22,356 nt of DNA from Lichenicola sp964248625 (GTDB lineage Bacteria > Pseudomonadota > Alphaproteobacteria > Acetobacterales > Acetobacteraceae). Positions 1-8,060 of the stretch are shown piece after piece (the stretch's first letter is position 1; the number at the start of each line of letters is the position of its first letter). The position numbers and the translations under genes were made by a program. The notes under the pieces are model-generated. The model made no database searches, was not told where the DNA came from, and worked only from the letters and a program-made list of their open reading frames with translations. Location: positions 1 to 22,356 of the forward strand of contig CAXTZG010000060.1 of the NCBI GenBank assembly GCA_964248625.1, in the 5' to 3' direction.

Positions 1-441
1 CGTCACGCCGATGCGCCGCCGACGCGACCGGCGCCGGGCGGCGCGCCGGCTGCGGCGGTCGCGGCGAAGGCCGATACCGTCCCGACCCCGGTCGCGACGC
101 CGCCGGCGGACAGGATCACCGACGCGCCGGTCCCCGCACCGGCCAAGGCGCTGCCGGCGACGCAGGTGGCGGCAAAGCCGGTCGCACCGGCTTCCGGCAG
201 CTACATGGTGCAGCTGGCGGCGCTCGATACCGAGCCGGCGGCGCATGCGGAATGGTCGCACCTGTCCCGTCAGGCGCCGTCGCTGCTCGACGAGCGCACG
301 CCGGTGATCGTGCGCGTGCCGCGTGGCGATAAGGCGTTCTTCCGCCTGCGCGTCGGCGGCTTCGTCAGCCTGGCCGACGCGCATCTGTTCTGCGGCAAGG
401 CCAAGGCGAGCGGCATCGCCTGCACCGTGGCCGAGTTCTGA
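1..441 (+). CDS. SPOR-domain protein, C-terminal part (5' end outside window)
   Basis: The reading frame is open from the first base and ends in TGA at 439-441, so this is the tail of a longer gene. The first 60 or so visible residues are an Ala/Pro-rich low-complexity linker. The last 80, starting near GSYMVQLAAL, have the SPOR pattern: a strand with VQLAA, a helix, a second strand with FRLRVGGF, then a helix with ADAHLFCGKAK and a last strand ending TVAEF. SPOR domains bind denuded peptidoglycan glycan strands, often at the division site, and usually sit at the C-terminus of an inner-membrane protein with a Pro-rich periplasmic linker, as here. The neighbour nagZ starts one base after the stop, so the two are probably cotranscribed, which fits a shared cell-wall theme. 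The N-terminal membrane anchor cannot be seen. Confidence 0.82.
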   Translation, partial: RHADAPPTRPAPGGAPAAAVAAKADTVPTPVATPPADRITDAPVPAPAKALPATQVAAKPVAPASGSYMVQLAALDTEPAAHAEWSHLSRQAPSLLDERTPVIVRVPRGDKAFFRLRVGGFVSLADAHLFCGKAKASGIACTVAEF

Positions 442-442
442 G

Positions 443-1441
443 ATGTCGCAGGCCCGGGTGGCTGCCATCGTCGGGCTGGGCGGTCCCATTCTGACCGCAG
501 AAGAGCGATCGCTTCTCGATGAAAGGCCGCCCACCGGGATCATCCTATTCGCACGCAATATTCAGAACAGGCAGCAAACCATTGATCTTGTGTTATCGAT
601 CAAGCAGGCGCAGCCGGCCTGCCTGCTCATGGTGGATCAGGAAGGCGGCCGGGTGGCTCGGCTGCGTCCACCGGAATGGAGCGCCCATCCGGCTGCCGCC
701 GCGCTGGGGGAGCTGCATGGCCGGGAGCCGGATGCGGGCCTGCGCGCGACGTTCCTGACCGGCGCGCTGATCGGGCTCGACTGCAGGGCGCTCGGCATCG
801 ACGTGGTGTGCGCTCCGGTTCTCGATCTGCTTGTTTCCGGCGCGAGCCCGGTGATCGGCGATCGGGCCTACGGGTCGGACCCGCGGACAGTGGCGGTGCT
901 CGCGGCGGCGATGGCCGAGGGCCTGCTGGCGGCCGGCAGGCAGCCTGTCGGCAAGCACGTGCCCGGCCATGGTCGCGCCGGCGTCGACAGCCATCTGGTT
1001 CTGCCGGAACTCGACGACGTGGCGGAGGCCGACCTCGCGCCGTTCCGAAGCAATGCGTGGCTGCCCTGGATGATGACCGCGCATATCCGCTATCGCCGCC
1101 TCGATCCGCAGCATGCGGCGACGCTGTCCCCGACGGTGCTGCGCGAGGTGGTGCGCCAGCGCATCGGCTTCGGCAACGTCCTGGTGTCGGACGATCTGTC
1201 CATGCACGCGCTGTCCGGCGATTCGGGGGCGCTTGCCGTCGCCGCCCTTGCGGCCGGATGCGACGTGGCGCTGCACTGCTCGGGAGTTCTGGCCGAGACG
1301 CGCTCGGTGCTCCACGCGGTGCCGGAGCTGGACGGACAGGCCCGCGCTCGGCTCGAGGCCGCGGCAGGTCTCGCTGCCGCACGGGCACGGCGCCTGGAAG
1401 CCGATGCGATGGCTGCCGAACGGGCGGTCCTGCTCGGATGA
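443..1441 (+). CDS. nagZ: beta-N-acetylhexosaminidase (glycoside hydrolase family 3)
   Basis: This is a 332-residue cytoplasmic NagZ. The enzyme removes N-acetylglucosamine from 1,6-anhydro-muropeptides during peptidoglycan recycling. Hallmarks visible are the VDQEGGRVARL segment near residue 65, the substrate-binding KHVPGHG followed by DSH (from residue 171), and SDDLSM, whose first Asp (about D250) is the expected catalytic nucleophile. The length matches single-domain proteobacterial NagZ. I chose the ATG at 443 because an upstream in-frame start (323) would run deep into the SPOR gene, and the family normally begins just before the first beta strand. The stop overlaps the scpA start by ATGA, implying translational coupling. 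NagZ releases inducers of AmpC-type beta-lactamase systems in other bacteria, but nothing nearby shows that role here. Confidence 0.95.
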   Translation: MSQARVAAIVGLGGPILTAEERSLLDERPPTGIILFARNIQNRQQTIDLVLSIKQAQPACLLMVDQEGGRVARLRPPEWSAHPAAAALGELHGREPDAGLRATFLTGALIGLDCRALGIDVVCAPVLDLLVSGASPVIGDRAYGSDPRTVAVLAAAMAEGLLAAGRQPVGKHVPGHGRAGVDSHLVLPELDDVAEADLAPFRSNAWLPWMMTAHIRYRRLDPQHAATLSPTVLREVVRQRIGFGNVLVSDDLSMHALSGDSGALAVAALAAGCDVALHCSGVLAETRSVLHAVPELDGQARARLEAAAGLAAARARRLEADAMAAERAVLLG

Positions 1442-2259
1442 GCGCGTCCGACGCCGACCGCGGCGCTGCCGGGCAGGACGCACAGGCGCCGCTGCTGCGG
1501 CTGGACGGCTTCGAAGGCCCGCTGGACCTGCTGCTGGAGCTGGCGCGCGCGCAGAAGGTCGACCTCGCCTGCATCTCTATTCTGCAGCTGGTCGAGCAGT
1601 ATCTGGCGGTGGTCGAGCAGATCCGGCTGGTGCGGCTGGAGCTCGCCGCCGACTGGCTGGTGATGGCGGCCTGGCTGGCCTGGCTGAAGTCGCGGCTGCT
1701 GCTTCCCGACGAGGCGGCGGCGGCCGAGGAAGCCGGAGAGGCGTCCGGCCTGCTGCAGGCGCGACTGCTCGAGCTGGCCCGGATCGGCCAGGTGGCGCTC
1801 TGGCTGCAGCACCGGCCGCAGCTCGGGCGGGACGTGTTCGCGCGCGGCGCGGAGGAGGATCTGCGCGAGATCGACCGCAGCGGCCTGGCGGTGGATCTCG
1901 GCCAGCTGCTTGGCGGCTATCTCGCGGCCGCCCGGCGCACCGCGCGCCGCGAGCGCTACCAGCCGCGGCCTGTCGGCTTCTGGACGGTGCGGGATGCCCT
2001 GCAGCGCCTGCAACGGCTGCTCGGCGAGGCGTCGCCGGACTGGTGCGTGCTGGAGCGGTTCCTTCCCGATGCCGGGCGGCAGACAGGCCCGCAGCAGCGA
2101 CGGGCGGCGATCGCCGGCACGCTGCTCGCCGGGCTGGAGCTGGCGCGCGACGGGGCCGTGGATATTCGACAGGACCAGCCGTTCGGGCCGGTGCTGCTGC
2201 GGCGCACAGGCCTGCGCGCCGCTGCCGAGAGCGACGTGCTGCGCCAGGCGGCGGAATGA
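1438..2259 (+). CDS. scpA: segregation and condensation protein A
   Basis: ScpA (273 aa) is the kleisin subunit that with ScpB bridges the SMC ATPase heads in bacterial condensin. The diagnostic N-terminal signature is present: FEGPLDLLLELARAQKVDL at about residues 25-43, then SILQLVEQYL. This is followed by a helical stretch with LAADWLVMAAWLAWLKSRLLLP, which fits the SMC-neck binding region. The Ala/Glu-rich middle and the C-terminal winged-helix part (about 200-270) are less conserved. The ATG overlaps the nagZ stop in an ATGA, and scpB begins 22 bases after the stop, so nagZ-scpA-scpB look like one transcript. The reading frame continues open far upstream of the ATG, but that part is the nagZ shadow. 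Confidence 0.93.
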   Translation: MSASDADRGAAGQDAQAPLLRLDGFEGPLDLLLELARAQKVDLACISILQLVEQYLAVVEQIRLVRLELAADWLVMAAWLAWLKSRLLLPDEAAAAEEAGEASGLLQARLLELARIGQVALWLQHRPQLGRDVFARGAEEDLREIDRSGLAVDLGQLLGGYLAAARRTARRERYQPRPVGFWTVRDALQRLQRLLGEASPDWCVLERFLPDAGRQTGPQQRRAAIAGTLLAGLELARDGAVDIRQDQPFGPVLLRRTGLRAAAESDVLRQAAE

Positions 2260-2281
2260 CCGCCGGCGGCAGGATCGGCCG

Positions 2282-2890
2282 ATGAGCGGCCAGCGGGAGA
2301 TGCGGCTGACGGACCGGCCGCCGTCGGACGCGGAGCCGGCCTTCGCCCGGCGTCTGGTGGAGGCCTTCCTGTTCGCCGCCGCCGAGCCGGTCGGCGAACG
2401 GGCGATCATCGAGCTGCTGCTGGCGCACGCCCTGCCCGGTGAGACGGAGGCGGTGGCCGCGGCGCGCGCCGTCATCGAGCAGGTCCGCCAGGATTGCGCC
2501 GGCCGCGGCGTGACGCTCGTCGAGGTCGCGGGCGGCTGGCAGTTCCGCACGGCACCCGACCTCGCTCCGTATCTGACGACCGTGCTGGCCCGGCCGCGTC
2601 GCCTGCCGCGCTCGGCCATGGAGACGCTGGCGATCATCGCCTACCACCAGCCCTGCACCCGCAGCGAGATCGAGGCGGTCCGCGGCGTGTCGCTGAGCCA
2701 GCAGACGCTCGACCTGCTGCTCGAGGCCGCGCTGATCGTGCCGAAGGGGCGCAAGGAGGTGCCCGGGCGGCCGACGCTGTGGGGCACGTCGACGGACTTC
2801 CTGCGGCACTTCGGTCTGCGCGACCTGCGCGACCTGCCGCGCCGCGAGGAGCTGCTGGTCGAGCTGCCGACGCTGCCGCTGCCGATCTAG
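2282..2890 (+). CDS. scpB: segregation and condensation protein B
   Basis: ScpB (202 aa) is the winged-helix partner of ScpA in the SMC condensin complex. Recognisable segments are RLVEAFLFAAAEPV near the N-terminus, GWQFRTAPDL in the first winged helix, and the strongly conserved SAMETLAIIAYHQPCTRSEI stretch followed by EAVRGV, then LWGTSTDFLRHFGL near the C-terminus. The ATG at 2282 is preferred because the protein N-terminus then matches the family. A nearer ATG at 2256 overlapping the scpA stop is in another frame and closes after nine codons. The gene follows scpA by 22 bases and probably shares its transcript. A 160-base gap follows before tatB. Confidence 0.94.
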   Translation: MSGQREMRLTDRPPSDAEPAFARRLVEAFLFAAAEPVGERAIIELLLAHALPGETEAVAAARAVIEQVRQDCAGRGVTLVEVAGGWQFRTAPDLAPYLTTVLARPRRLPRSAMETLAIIAYHQPCTRSEIEAVRGVSLSQQTLDLLLEAALIVPKGRKEVPGRPTLWGTSTDFLRHFGLRDLRDLPRREELLVELPTLPLPI

Positions 2891-3050
2891 CCGACCATCG
2901 GCGTGGAGACCGGCTTCCCGCACGGCCGTCGCCGCGGACGCGATTTCGAAGGCTCGCGTCGCCGGACGCCGCGCCCTGCACGCGGGCGGATGGCTGACCG
3001 GGCGGCGGCGTGCTAGTGACGGTTAGCTGTATCTTGAAGCGCTGGGACAG

Positions 3051-3749
3051 ATGTTCGACTTCGCCTGGTCCGAGATCGCGCTCATCGGCATCGTCGGGCT
3101 GCTCTTCATCGGGCCCAAGGACATGCCGGTGGCGATCCGCACCGTCACCAACCTGCTGAAGAAGGGCCGCAAGCTCGCAGGCGAGTTCCAGACGCATGTG
3201 GACGACATGGTCCGCGAAGCCGACCTGGGCGAGGCGCGCGACCAGTTCCGGCAGCTCCGGTCGTTCAACGTGCGCGGCCAGATCATGAAGGCGCTGGACG
3301 AGGACGGCTCGATCAAGCGGACCTTCGAGCAGAAGCCGTTTGCCGCACTCGATGCGCCGCCGACGGTCGCGACCTTGCCGGCGGCACCCGACGCCCTACC
3401 GGACAGCGTGCCGGCGATGCTGCCGGTGCAGGACGTCACGGCCCGGCCGATGCACGGCTTCACCGCCCCCGGGGCGTCGTTCTCGTCCTGGCGGGCCGCC
3501 GGTGCGGTGACGCCGGAGGAGGAGGATGCAGCGCTCGTCGCCGCCGATCCCGCCCCTCCGATCCTGCCGCCGCGCGTCGCCAGCCGCCTGCGCACCGAAC
3601 GCGCCCGCCCACCGCCGCCGCACTTCGTGCCGCCGCGCTCGGCGCGTCCCGGCACGGCAGGCACCGACCGGCCGGAGGCGCGGCCGCCGATCGGTGGAGC
3701 GACCCTTCCGCCCGAGCTGCCTTATCGCCCTGACGCCGGCCTGTCCTGA
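3051..3749 (+). CDS. tatB: Sec-independent (twin-arginine) translocase subunit TatB
   Basis: TatB (232 aa) works with TatC as the receptor for folded Tat substrates at the inner membrane. The N-terminus MFDFAWSEIALIGIVGLLFIG is a short membrane helix with the TatB-type Glu at position 8 and a Gly-Pro hinge (GPKDMP), rather than the Phe-Gly hinge of TatA. An amphipathic helix follows (VAIRTVTNLLKKGRKLAGEFQ). Residues from about 105 to the end form a long Pro/Ala-rich tail of low complexity, typical of alphaproteobacterial TatB. tatC starts 42 bases downstream. No tatA lies next to it, and the 160 bases upstream encode no hydrophobic peptide, so TatA must come from elsewhere. Confidence 0.92.
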   Translation: MFDFAWSEIALIGIVGLLFIGPKDMPVAIRTVTNLLKKGRKLAGEFQTHVDDMVREADLGEARDQFRQLRSFNVRGQIMKALDEDGSIKRTFEQKPFAALDAPPTVATLPAAPDALPDSVPAMLPVQDVTARPMHGFTAPGASFSSWRAAGAVTPEEEDAALVAADPAPPILPPRVASRLRTERARPPPPHFVPPRSARPGTAGTDRPEARPPIGGATLPPELPYRPDAGLS

Positions 3750-3791
3750 CGTCGCCACCCCGCCGAATCGACGCGCCGCGAGATCGGCTCG

Positions 3792-4592
3792 ATGCTGTCC
3801 GGAGACGGTTCCCTGCCCGATGATTCCATCAACGACCAGGCGATGCCGCTGCTCGAGCACCTGGTGGAGCTGCGCCGCCGGCTGCTCTGGTCCGCAGTCG
3901 CGTTCGCCATCGGCTTCCTGATCTGCTTCCACTTCTCGGCGCGGATCTACCTGTTCCTGGCGCAGCCGCTCGCGCACATCATGCGTCAGAAGGGCGAACA
4001 ACCGCATCTCATCTATACAGCGCTCTACGAGGCGTTCTTTACCTACGTCAAGGTCGCGTTCTTCGGGGCATCTTTCCTGTCGTTTCCGATGGTTGCGACG
4101 CAAGCCTGGATCTTCATCGCTCCCGGGCTCTACCGCAGCGAGAAGCGTGCCTTCCTGCCGTTCCTGATCGCGACGCCGCTGCTGTTCCTGGCTGGCGCGG
4201 CGCTGGCGTACTATTTCGTGTTTCCATTCGCCTGGCGGTTCTTTCTCAGCTTCCAGACGAACAATGGCGGCGCCGATCAGCTGCAGATCCAGCTTCAGGC
4301 CAAGGTCAGCGAGTATCTGGCGCTGGTGATGAAGCTGATCATGGCGTTCGGGATCGCCTTCGAGCTGCCGGTGGTGCTGACGCTGTGCGCCAAGGTCGGA
4401 CTGGTGACCTCGGCCGGGCTGAAGAAGGTCAGGCGCTACGCCTATGTCGGCGCCTTTGTCGCCGCGGCCATACTGACGCCGCCCGACGTCATCACCCAGA
4501 CCGGTCTCGCGGTGCCGCTGATCGTGCTCTACGAGATCTCCATCGTGAGCGCGCGGCTGGTCGAGCCGAAGCCCGTCGCCGAGGAGAGCTGA
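3792..4592 (+). CDS. tatC: twin-arginine translocase subunit TatC
   Basis: TatC (266 aa) is the polytopic core of the Tat translocon and recognises the twin-arginine signal peptide. The cytoplasmic N-terminus MPLLEHLVELRRRLL (about residues 18-32) is the family signature. Six hydrophobic segments can be followed: around VAFAIGFLICF, FFGASFLSFPM, FLIATPLLFLAGAAL with YYFVFPFAW, LVMKLIMAFGIAFELPVVL, YVGAFVAAAILTPP, and TGLAVPLIVLYEI. The conserved PGLYRSEKR loop with its Glu is present. I kept the first ATG (3792); the ATG at 3843 directly before PLLEHL is possible but would leave almost no leader. The TGA is immediately followed by the serS ATG, so the two are probably translationally linked. 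Confidence 0.95.
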   Translation: MLSGDGSLPDDSINDQAMPLLEHLVELRRRLLWSAVAFAIGFLICFHFSARIYLFLAQPLAHIMRQKGEQPHLIYTALYEAFFTYVKVAFFGASFLSFPMVATQAWIFIAPGLYRSEKRAFLPFLIATPLLFLAGAALAYYFVFPFAWRFFLSFQTNNGGADQLQIQLQAKVSEYLALVMKLIMAFGIAFELPVVLTLCAKVGLVTSAGLKKVRRYAYVGAFVAAAILTPPDVITQTGLAVPLIVLYEISIVSARLVEPKPVAEES

Positions 4593-5876
4593 ATGCACGA
4601 TCTCCGGGCGCTGCGTGCCGATCCGGCCGCATTCGACGCCGCACTGGCGCGGCGCGGCCTGCCCGGCGCCGCGGACGCCCTGGTGGCGCGGGACGAGCAG
4701 CGCAGGCGGGCCCTGACGCGGCTGCAGGAGCTGCAGTCGCGTCGCAACGCGCTGTCGAAGGAGATCGGTGCGGCACGGCGCGCCGGCGAGGATACGGCGG
4801 AGCTGGAAGCGCAATCCGTTTCGTTGAAGAGCGAGATGGACGGGCTGGACCGGGAAGCCAAGGCCGAGGACCAGGCCATCGAGGCCGCTCTTGCCGGGCT
4901 GCCGAACCGCCTCGACACGACCGTGCCGGATGGGATGGACGAGACCGCCAACGTCGTGATGCACGAGCACGGCATCCGCCGGACCCTCGCCTTCGAGCCG
5001 CAACAGCATGACGAGCTCGGCGAGGCGCTGGGGCTGATGGATTTCGCCGGCGCCTCCAAGCTCGCCGGCAGCCGCTTCGTCGTGCTGCGCGGCGGCCTGG
5101 CCCGGCTGGAGCGCGCGCTCGGCCAGTTCATGCTCGATCTGCACACCACCGAGCATGGCTATGTCGAGCACGCGGTGCCGTTGCTGGTGAACGAGGCGGC
5201 GATGTACGGCACCGACAAGCTGCCGAAATTCGCCGACCAGTCGTTCCAGACGATCGACGGGCGCTGGCTGATCCCGACGGCCGAGGTGCCGCTGACCGCC
5301 CTGGTGGCAGGCGAGATCCTTCCGGCGTCACGCCTGCCGATACGGGCGACGGCGCTGTCGGCCTGCTTCCGCAGCGAGGCGGGCGCGGCGGGACGCGATA
5401 CCCGCGGCATGCTGCGTCAGCACCAGTTCATGAAGGTGGAGCTGGTGTCGGTCACGCTCGCCGACGACAGCGAGGCCGAGCATGAGCGCATGACGCGCGC
5501 GGCGGAGACGGTGCTGGAGCGGCTGGAGCTGCCCTACCGGAGGATGCTGCTCTGCGCCGGCGATACCGGGTTCGGCGCATCGCGCACCTACGACCTGGAG
5601 GTGTGGCTGCCGGGACAGCGGGCCTGGCGCGAGATCAGCTCCTGCTCCAACACCCGCGACTTCCAGGCGCGCCGGATGAATGCGCGCGTGCGTCGCGAGC
5701 CGGCAGCCGGCGAAGGCAAGGGCTCCACCGACTTCGTGCACACCCTGAACGGCTCGGGCGTGGCCCTGGGCCGTGCCCTGGTCGCAGTCATGGAGACCTA
5801 CCAGCGCGCCGACGGCCGCATCGAGGTGCCGGCCGCGCTGCGTCCGTATCTGGGGCAGCTGGACGTCATCGGCTGA
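4593..5876 (+). CDS. serS: serine--tRNA ligase
   Basis: SerS (427 aa) charges tRNA-Ser, and tRNA-Sec where present, with serine in the cytoplasm. The N-terminal long-arm coiled coil that grips the tRNA variable arm spans roughly residues 30-105. The class II catalytic core follows: the TAEVPLTAL segment near 229, motif 2 as ACFRSEAGAAGRDTRG (about 257-272) followed by RQHQFMKVEL, and motif 3 as NGSGVALGRALVAVMETYQ from residue 386. Length is normal for bacterial SerRS. It begins at the base after the tatC stop, a coupling seen in other alphaproteobacteria. A 187-base gap follows before the glycosyltransferase genes. Confidence 0.97.
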   Translation: MHDLRALRADPAAFDAALARRGLPGAADALVARDEQRRRALTRLQELQSRRNALSKEIGAARRAGEDTAELEAQSVSLKSEMDGLDREAKAEDQAIEAALAGLPNRLDTTVPDGMDETANVVMHEHGIRRTLAFEPQQHDELGEALGLMDFAGASKLAGSRFVVLRGGLARLERALGQFMLDLHTTEHGYVEHAVPLLVNEAAMYGTDKLPKFADQSFQTIDGRWLIPTAEVPLTALVAGEILPASRLPIRATALSACFRSEAGAAGRDTRGMLRQHQFMKVELVSVTLADDSEAEHERMTRAAETVLERLELPYRRMLLCAGDTGFGASRTYDLEVWLPGQRAWREISSCSNTRDFQARRMNARVRREPAAGEGKGSTDFVHTLNGSGVALGRALVAVMETYQRADGRIEVPAALRPYLGQLDVIG

Positions 5877-5881
5877 CGCGG

Positions 5882-5897
5882 CGGCGCACGCGCGCCG
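5882..5897 (+). terminator. weak hairpin after serS
   Basis: A 6-bp GC stem (CGGCGC pairing with GCGCCG, loop ACGC) lies 5 bases after the serS stop. No T-run follows directly, so it is at best a weak or factor-assisted terminator. The rest of the 187-base gap to the first glycosyltransferase gene shows a TTGACG at 5913-5918 but no acceptable -10 hexamer at the right distance. Confidence 0.25.
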
Positions 5898-6063
5898 TGC
5901 TGTTGCGGGATTTTGACGTTGCGCCGGTTTTCTCGCCACAGTGAGCCGTTGAGCGGCCTCGAGGAACGGCAGTGGACGTGTACGGCAGGAGATCGGTCGT
6001 CCCGACAGGGCGGTGTTCGGCGGGTGCCGCGCCGCTGCGGCGGTGCTCCGCACCGGGCCGCCC

Positions 6064-7989
6064 ATGCTGACGCGGCCCGCCGACGACCTGGAGCACCTGA
6101 CCAGCGTCGTCCATCTCTACCGGCTGCTGCTGGATCGGCCGGCCGACCGCAGCGGCCTGCTGTGCCACGCCGACCGGCTGATGTCGGGCGAAAGCCTGCG
6201 GCAGCTTGCCGGCACGCTGCTCGACTCCCACGAGGCCCGGCTGCTGTGGAACGGACTGTCCGAGCAGGAGATCGGGCGGCGGCTCTGGCGGCGGGCAGGG
6301 CTTGGCGGCGACGGCTTCGAGCCGGAATGGCGGCTCGCGCCCGATCTGCCGGGCTTCGTCGCCACGCTGGTCTGCCACGAGATGGTCCGTCGCGAATCCG
6401 TCCTGCCCTGCCTGTTCCCGGACGGCGTCGATCCGGCGGAGGACGATGTCTATCGCGCCTGGGCCTACCGCCTCTGGTCCGCCGATGCCGAGCGCGTGCT
6501 GTCGGACCGCGCCCGGCGCCTGCTGCCGTCGCTGCGGCTGCTGGCTCCGGTGATCGGCCTGACGATCGAGCTTGAGGCCGGCGACCGGGCGCTCGATCTG
6601 GAGGTGACGCTCGCCAGCCTCTGCGAGCAGGTCTACGGGCGCTGGCGGCTTCTGCTGCGCGGTCCGCTTCCGGCCGGCTTCACGCTGCCCGACGATCCGC
6701 GCGTTTCGGTGCCGGCGCGAGCGGATCAGGAGGTGGCCGGCCGCTGGATGGGCTGGCTGCGGCCGGGCGACACGCTGTCGCGTTCGGCGCTGGCGCTGTT
6801 CGGCTTTGCCGCCATCCGCCGGCCGCGGGTGATCGCCTTCTATTGCGACGAGGATCGGCGTGAGCCGAGCGGCCTTTGCGCGAGTCCGGTGCTCAAGACC
6901 GCCTGGGACCCGGATGCCGCCGAGCAGGTGGATCTCGCCGGCGGGCTGACCCTGTTCCGCAAGCGTCACCTGACGCGCCGCCATGCGAGCGGGCCCGGCC
7001 TGCCGGCCCATGCCCGCCTCCGTCGCGCGACCGACCGCATGGCGTCAAACCGGGTGGGGCATCTGCCGGCGATCCTGTGCCACCGGCTGCGGCCGCCGAC
7101 GATGGAACCGGTCGATCCGGCCTCGGCATCGTCTGGTCTGCAGCCGACGGTCTCAGTGGTCATCGCGACGCGGGACCGGGCGCCGCTGCTGCAACGCTGC
7201 ATCAGCTCGCTGCGTCGCCGCACCGCGTATCCGCAGCTCGAGATCGTCGTGGTGGATAACGGCAGCACCGAACCCGATGCGCTGGCGCTGCTCGACCGGC
7301 TGCGACAGGACGGATGCCGGATCCTGCACCGTCCGGGCCCGTTCAACTGGTCGAGCCTGAACAATGACGGGGTGAGGGCGTCGCGCGGCGAGATCGTCGT
7401 GCTGATGAACAACGACGTCGAATGCCTCGACTCCGGCTGGCTGGGCGAGATGGTCGCGGCCTGCCTGCGTCCGAAGGTCGGGGTCGTGGGTGCGCTGCTG
7501 CTGTTCGAGGATGGCAGGGTGCAGCATGCCGGCGTGCTCGTCGGACCGGACCCTCACGCCGGCCATGCCTGGCCCGACGGGACGCTGCGTCCGGCCCGGC
7601 TGCGGAACTTCGCCGCAGTCACCGGCGCCTGCATGGCGTTCCGCCGGTCGGTGTTCGACAGGCTCGACGGCTTCGAGTCTGCGGCGCTGCCGGTCACCTG
7701 GAACGACATCGACTTCTGCCTCCGGGCGCGCGAGGCCGGGCTGCGGGTGCTGCTGGCGCAGCGCGCGGTGCTGACCCATACCGAATGCGGCACGCGGACA
7801 CCGGACACGGCTGCCGAGAACCAGCCGCAGCTCGCCCGCACGCGGCGCTACGTCGCCGTGCGGCATCGGCGGGCGCTGCGGGCCGATCCATTCCTCAACC
7901 CGCTCCTGACAACGCGAAGCGGCGGCCGGCTGCTCGATCCGCTGGCGCCGGCGGCGCTGTGGCGGAATCTGCGCGCAGGCGGCCGCTGA
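6064..7989 (+). CDS. glycosyltransferase, DUF4214-like N-terminus plus two GT2-type modules
   Basis: This 641-residue protein has three visible parts. Residues about 12-60 (VVHLYRLLLDRPADRSGLL, then SLRQLAGTLLDSHEA) resemble the DUF4214 module found fused to some glycosyltransferases. Residues about 160-340 look like a degenerate GT2 module: TLASLCEQVYGRWRLLL and a CDED stretch near 261-264, but no canonical N-terminal nucleotide-binding start. Residues about 360-620 are a canonical GT-A fold GT2 domain with SVVIATRDR, VDNGS (D398), the NND metal-binding motif (D451), QHAGVLVG, and WNDIDFCLRAREAG (D548, D550). No signal peptide or membrane helix is seen, so it should be cytoplasmic or peripheral. 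Donor and acceptor sugars cannot be read from sequence. I chose ATG 6064 over an upstream GTG (6013) because the preceding residues are Ala/Arg-rich and unconserved-looking. It leads a three-gene glycosyltransferase unit. Confidence 0.85.
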   Translation: MLTRPADDLEHLTSVVHLYRLLLDRPADRSGLLCHADRLMSGESLRQLAGTLLDSHEARLLWNGLSEQEIGRRLWRRAGLGGDGFEPEWRLAPDLPGFVATLVCHEMVRRESVLPCLFPDGVDPAEDDVYRAWAYRLWSADAERVLSDRARRLLPSLRLLAPVIGLTIELEAGDRALDLEVTLASLCEQVYGRWRLLLRGPLPAGFTLPDDPRVSVPARADQEVAGRWMGWLRPGDTLSRSALALFGFAAIRRPRVIAFYCDEDRREPSGLCASPVLKTAWDPDAAEQVDLAGGLTLFRKRHLTRRHASGPGLPAHARLRRATDRMASNRVGHLPAILCHRLRPPTMEPVDPASASSGLQPTVSVVIATRDRAPLLQRCISSLRRRTAYPQLEIVVVDNGSTEPDALALLDRLRQDGCRILHRPGPFNWSSLNNDGVRASRGEIVVLMNNDVECLDSGWLGEMVAACLRPKVGVVGALLLFEDGRVQHAGVLVGPDPHAGHAWPDGTLRPARLRNFAAVTGACMAFRRSVFDRLDGFESAALPVTWNDIDFCLRAREAGLRVLLAQRAVLTHTECGTRTPDTAAENQPQLARTRRYVAVRHRRALRADPFLNPLLTTRSGGRLLDPLAPAALWRNLRAGGR

Positions 7990-8060
7990 GCGGCACCGTT
8001 ACGGTATTTGACGACGGCAGCGGCGCATGGTTCCTGCGCCCTCCACGGGTAGAGGCGGGA

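Noticed and set aside
1090..2637. Minus-strand open frame of about 515 codons opposite nagZ, scpA and scpB
   Set aside because: Low-complexity Arg/Ala/Gln-rich product with no domain; the + strand genes are clear family members.
7995..8005. Short ACCG/CGGT hairpin between the first two glycosyltransferase genes
   Set aside because: Only 4 bp with a 3-base loop; too weak to call a terminator, and the genes appear to be one unit.
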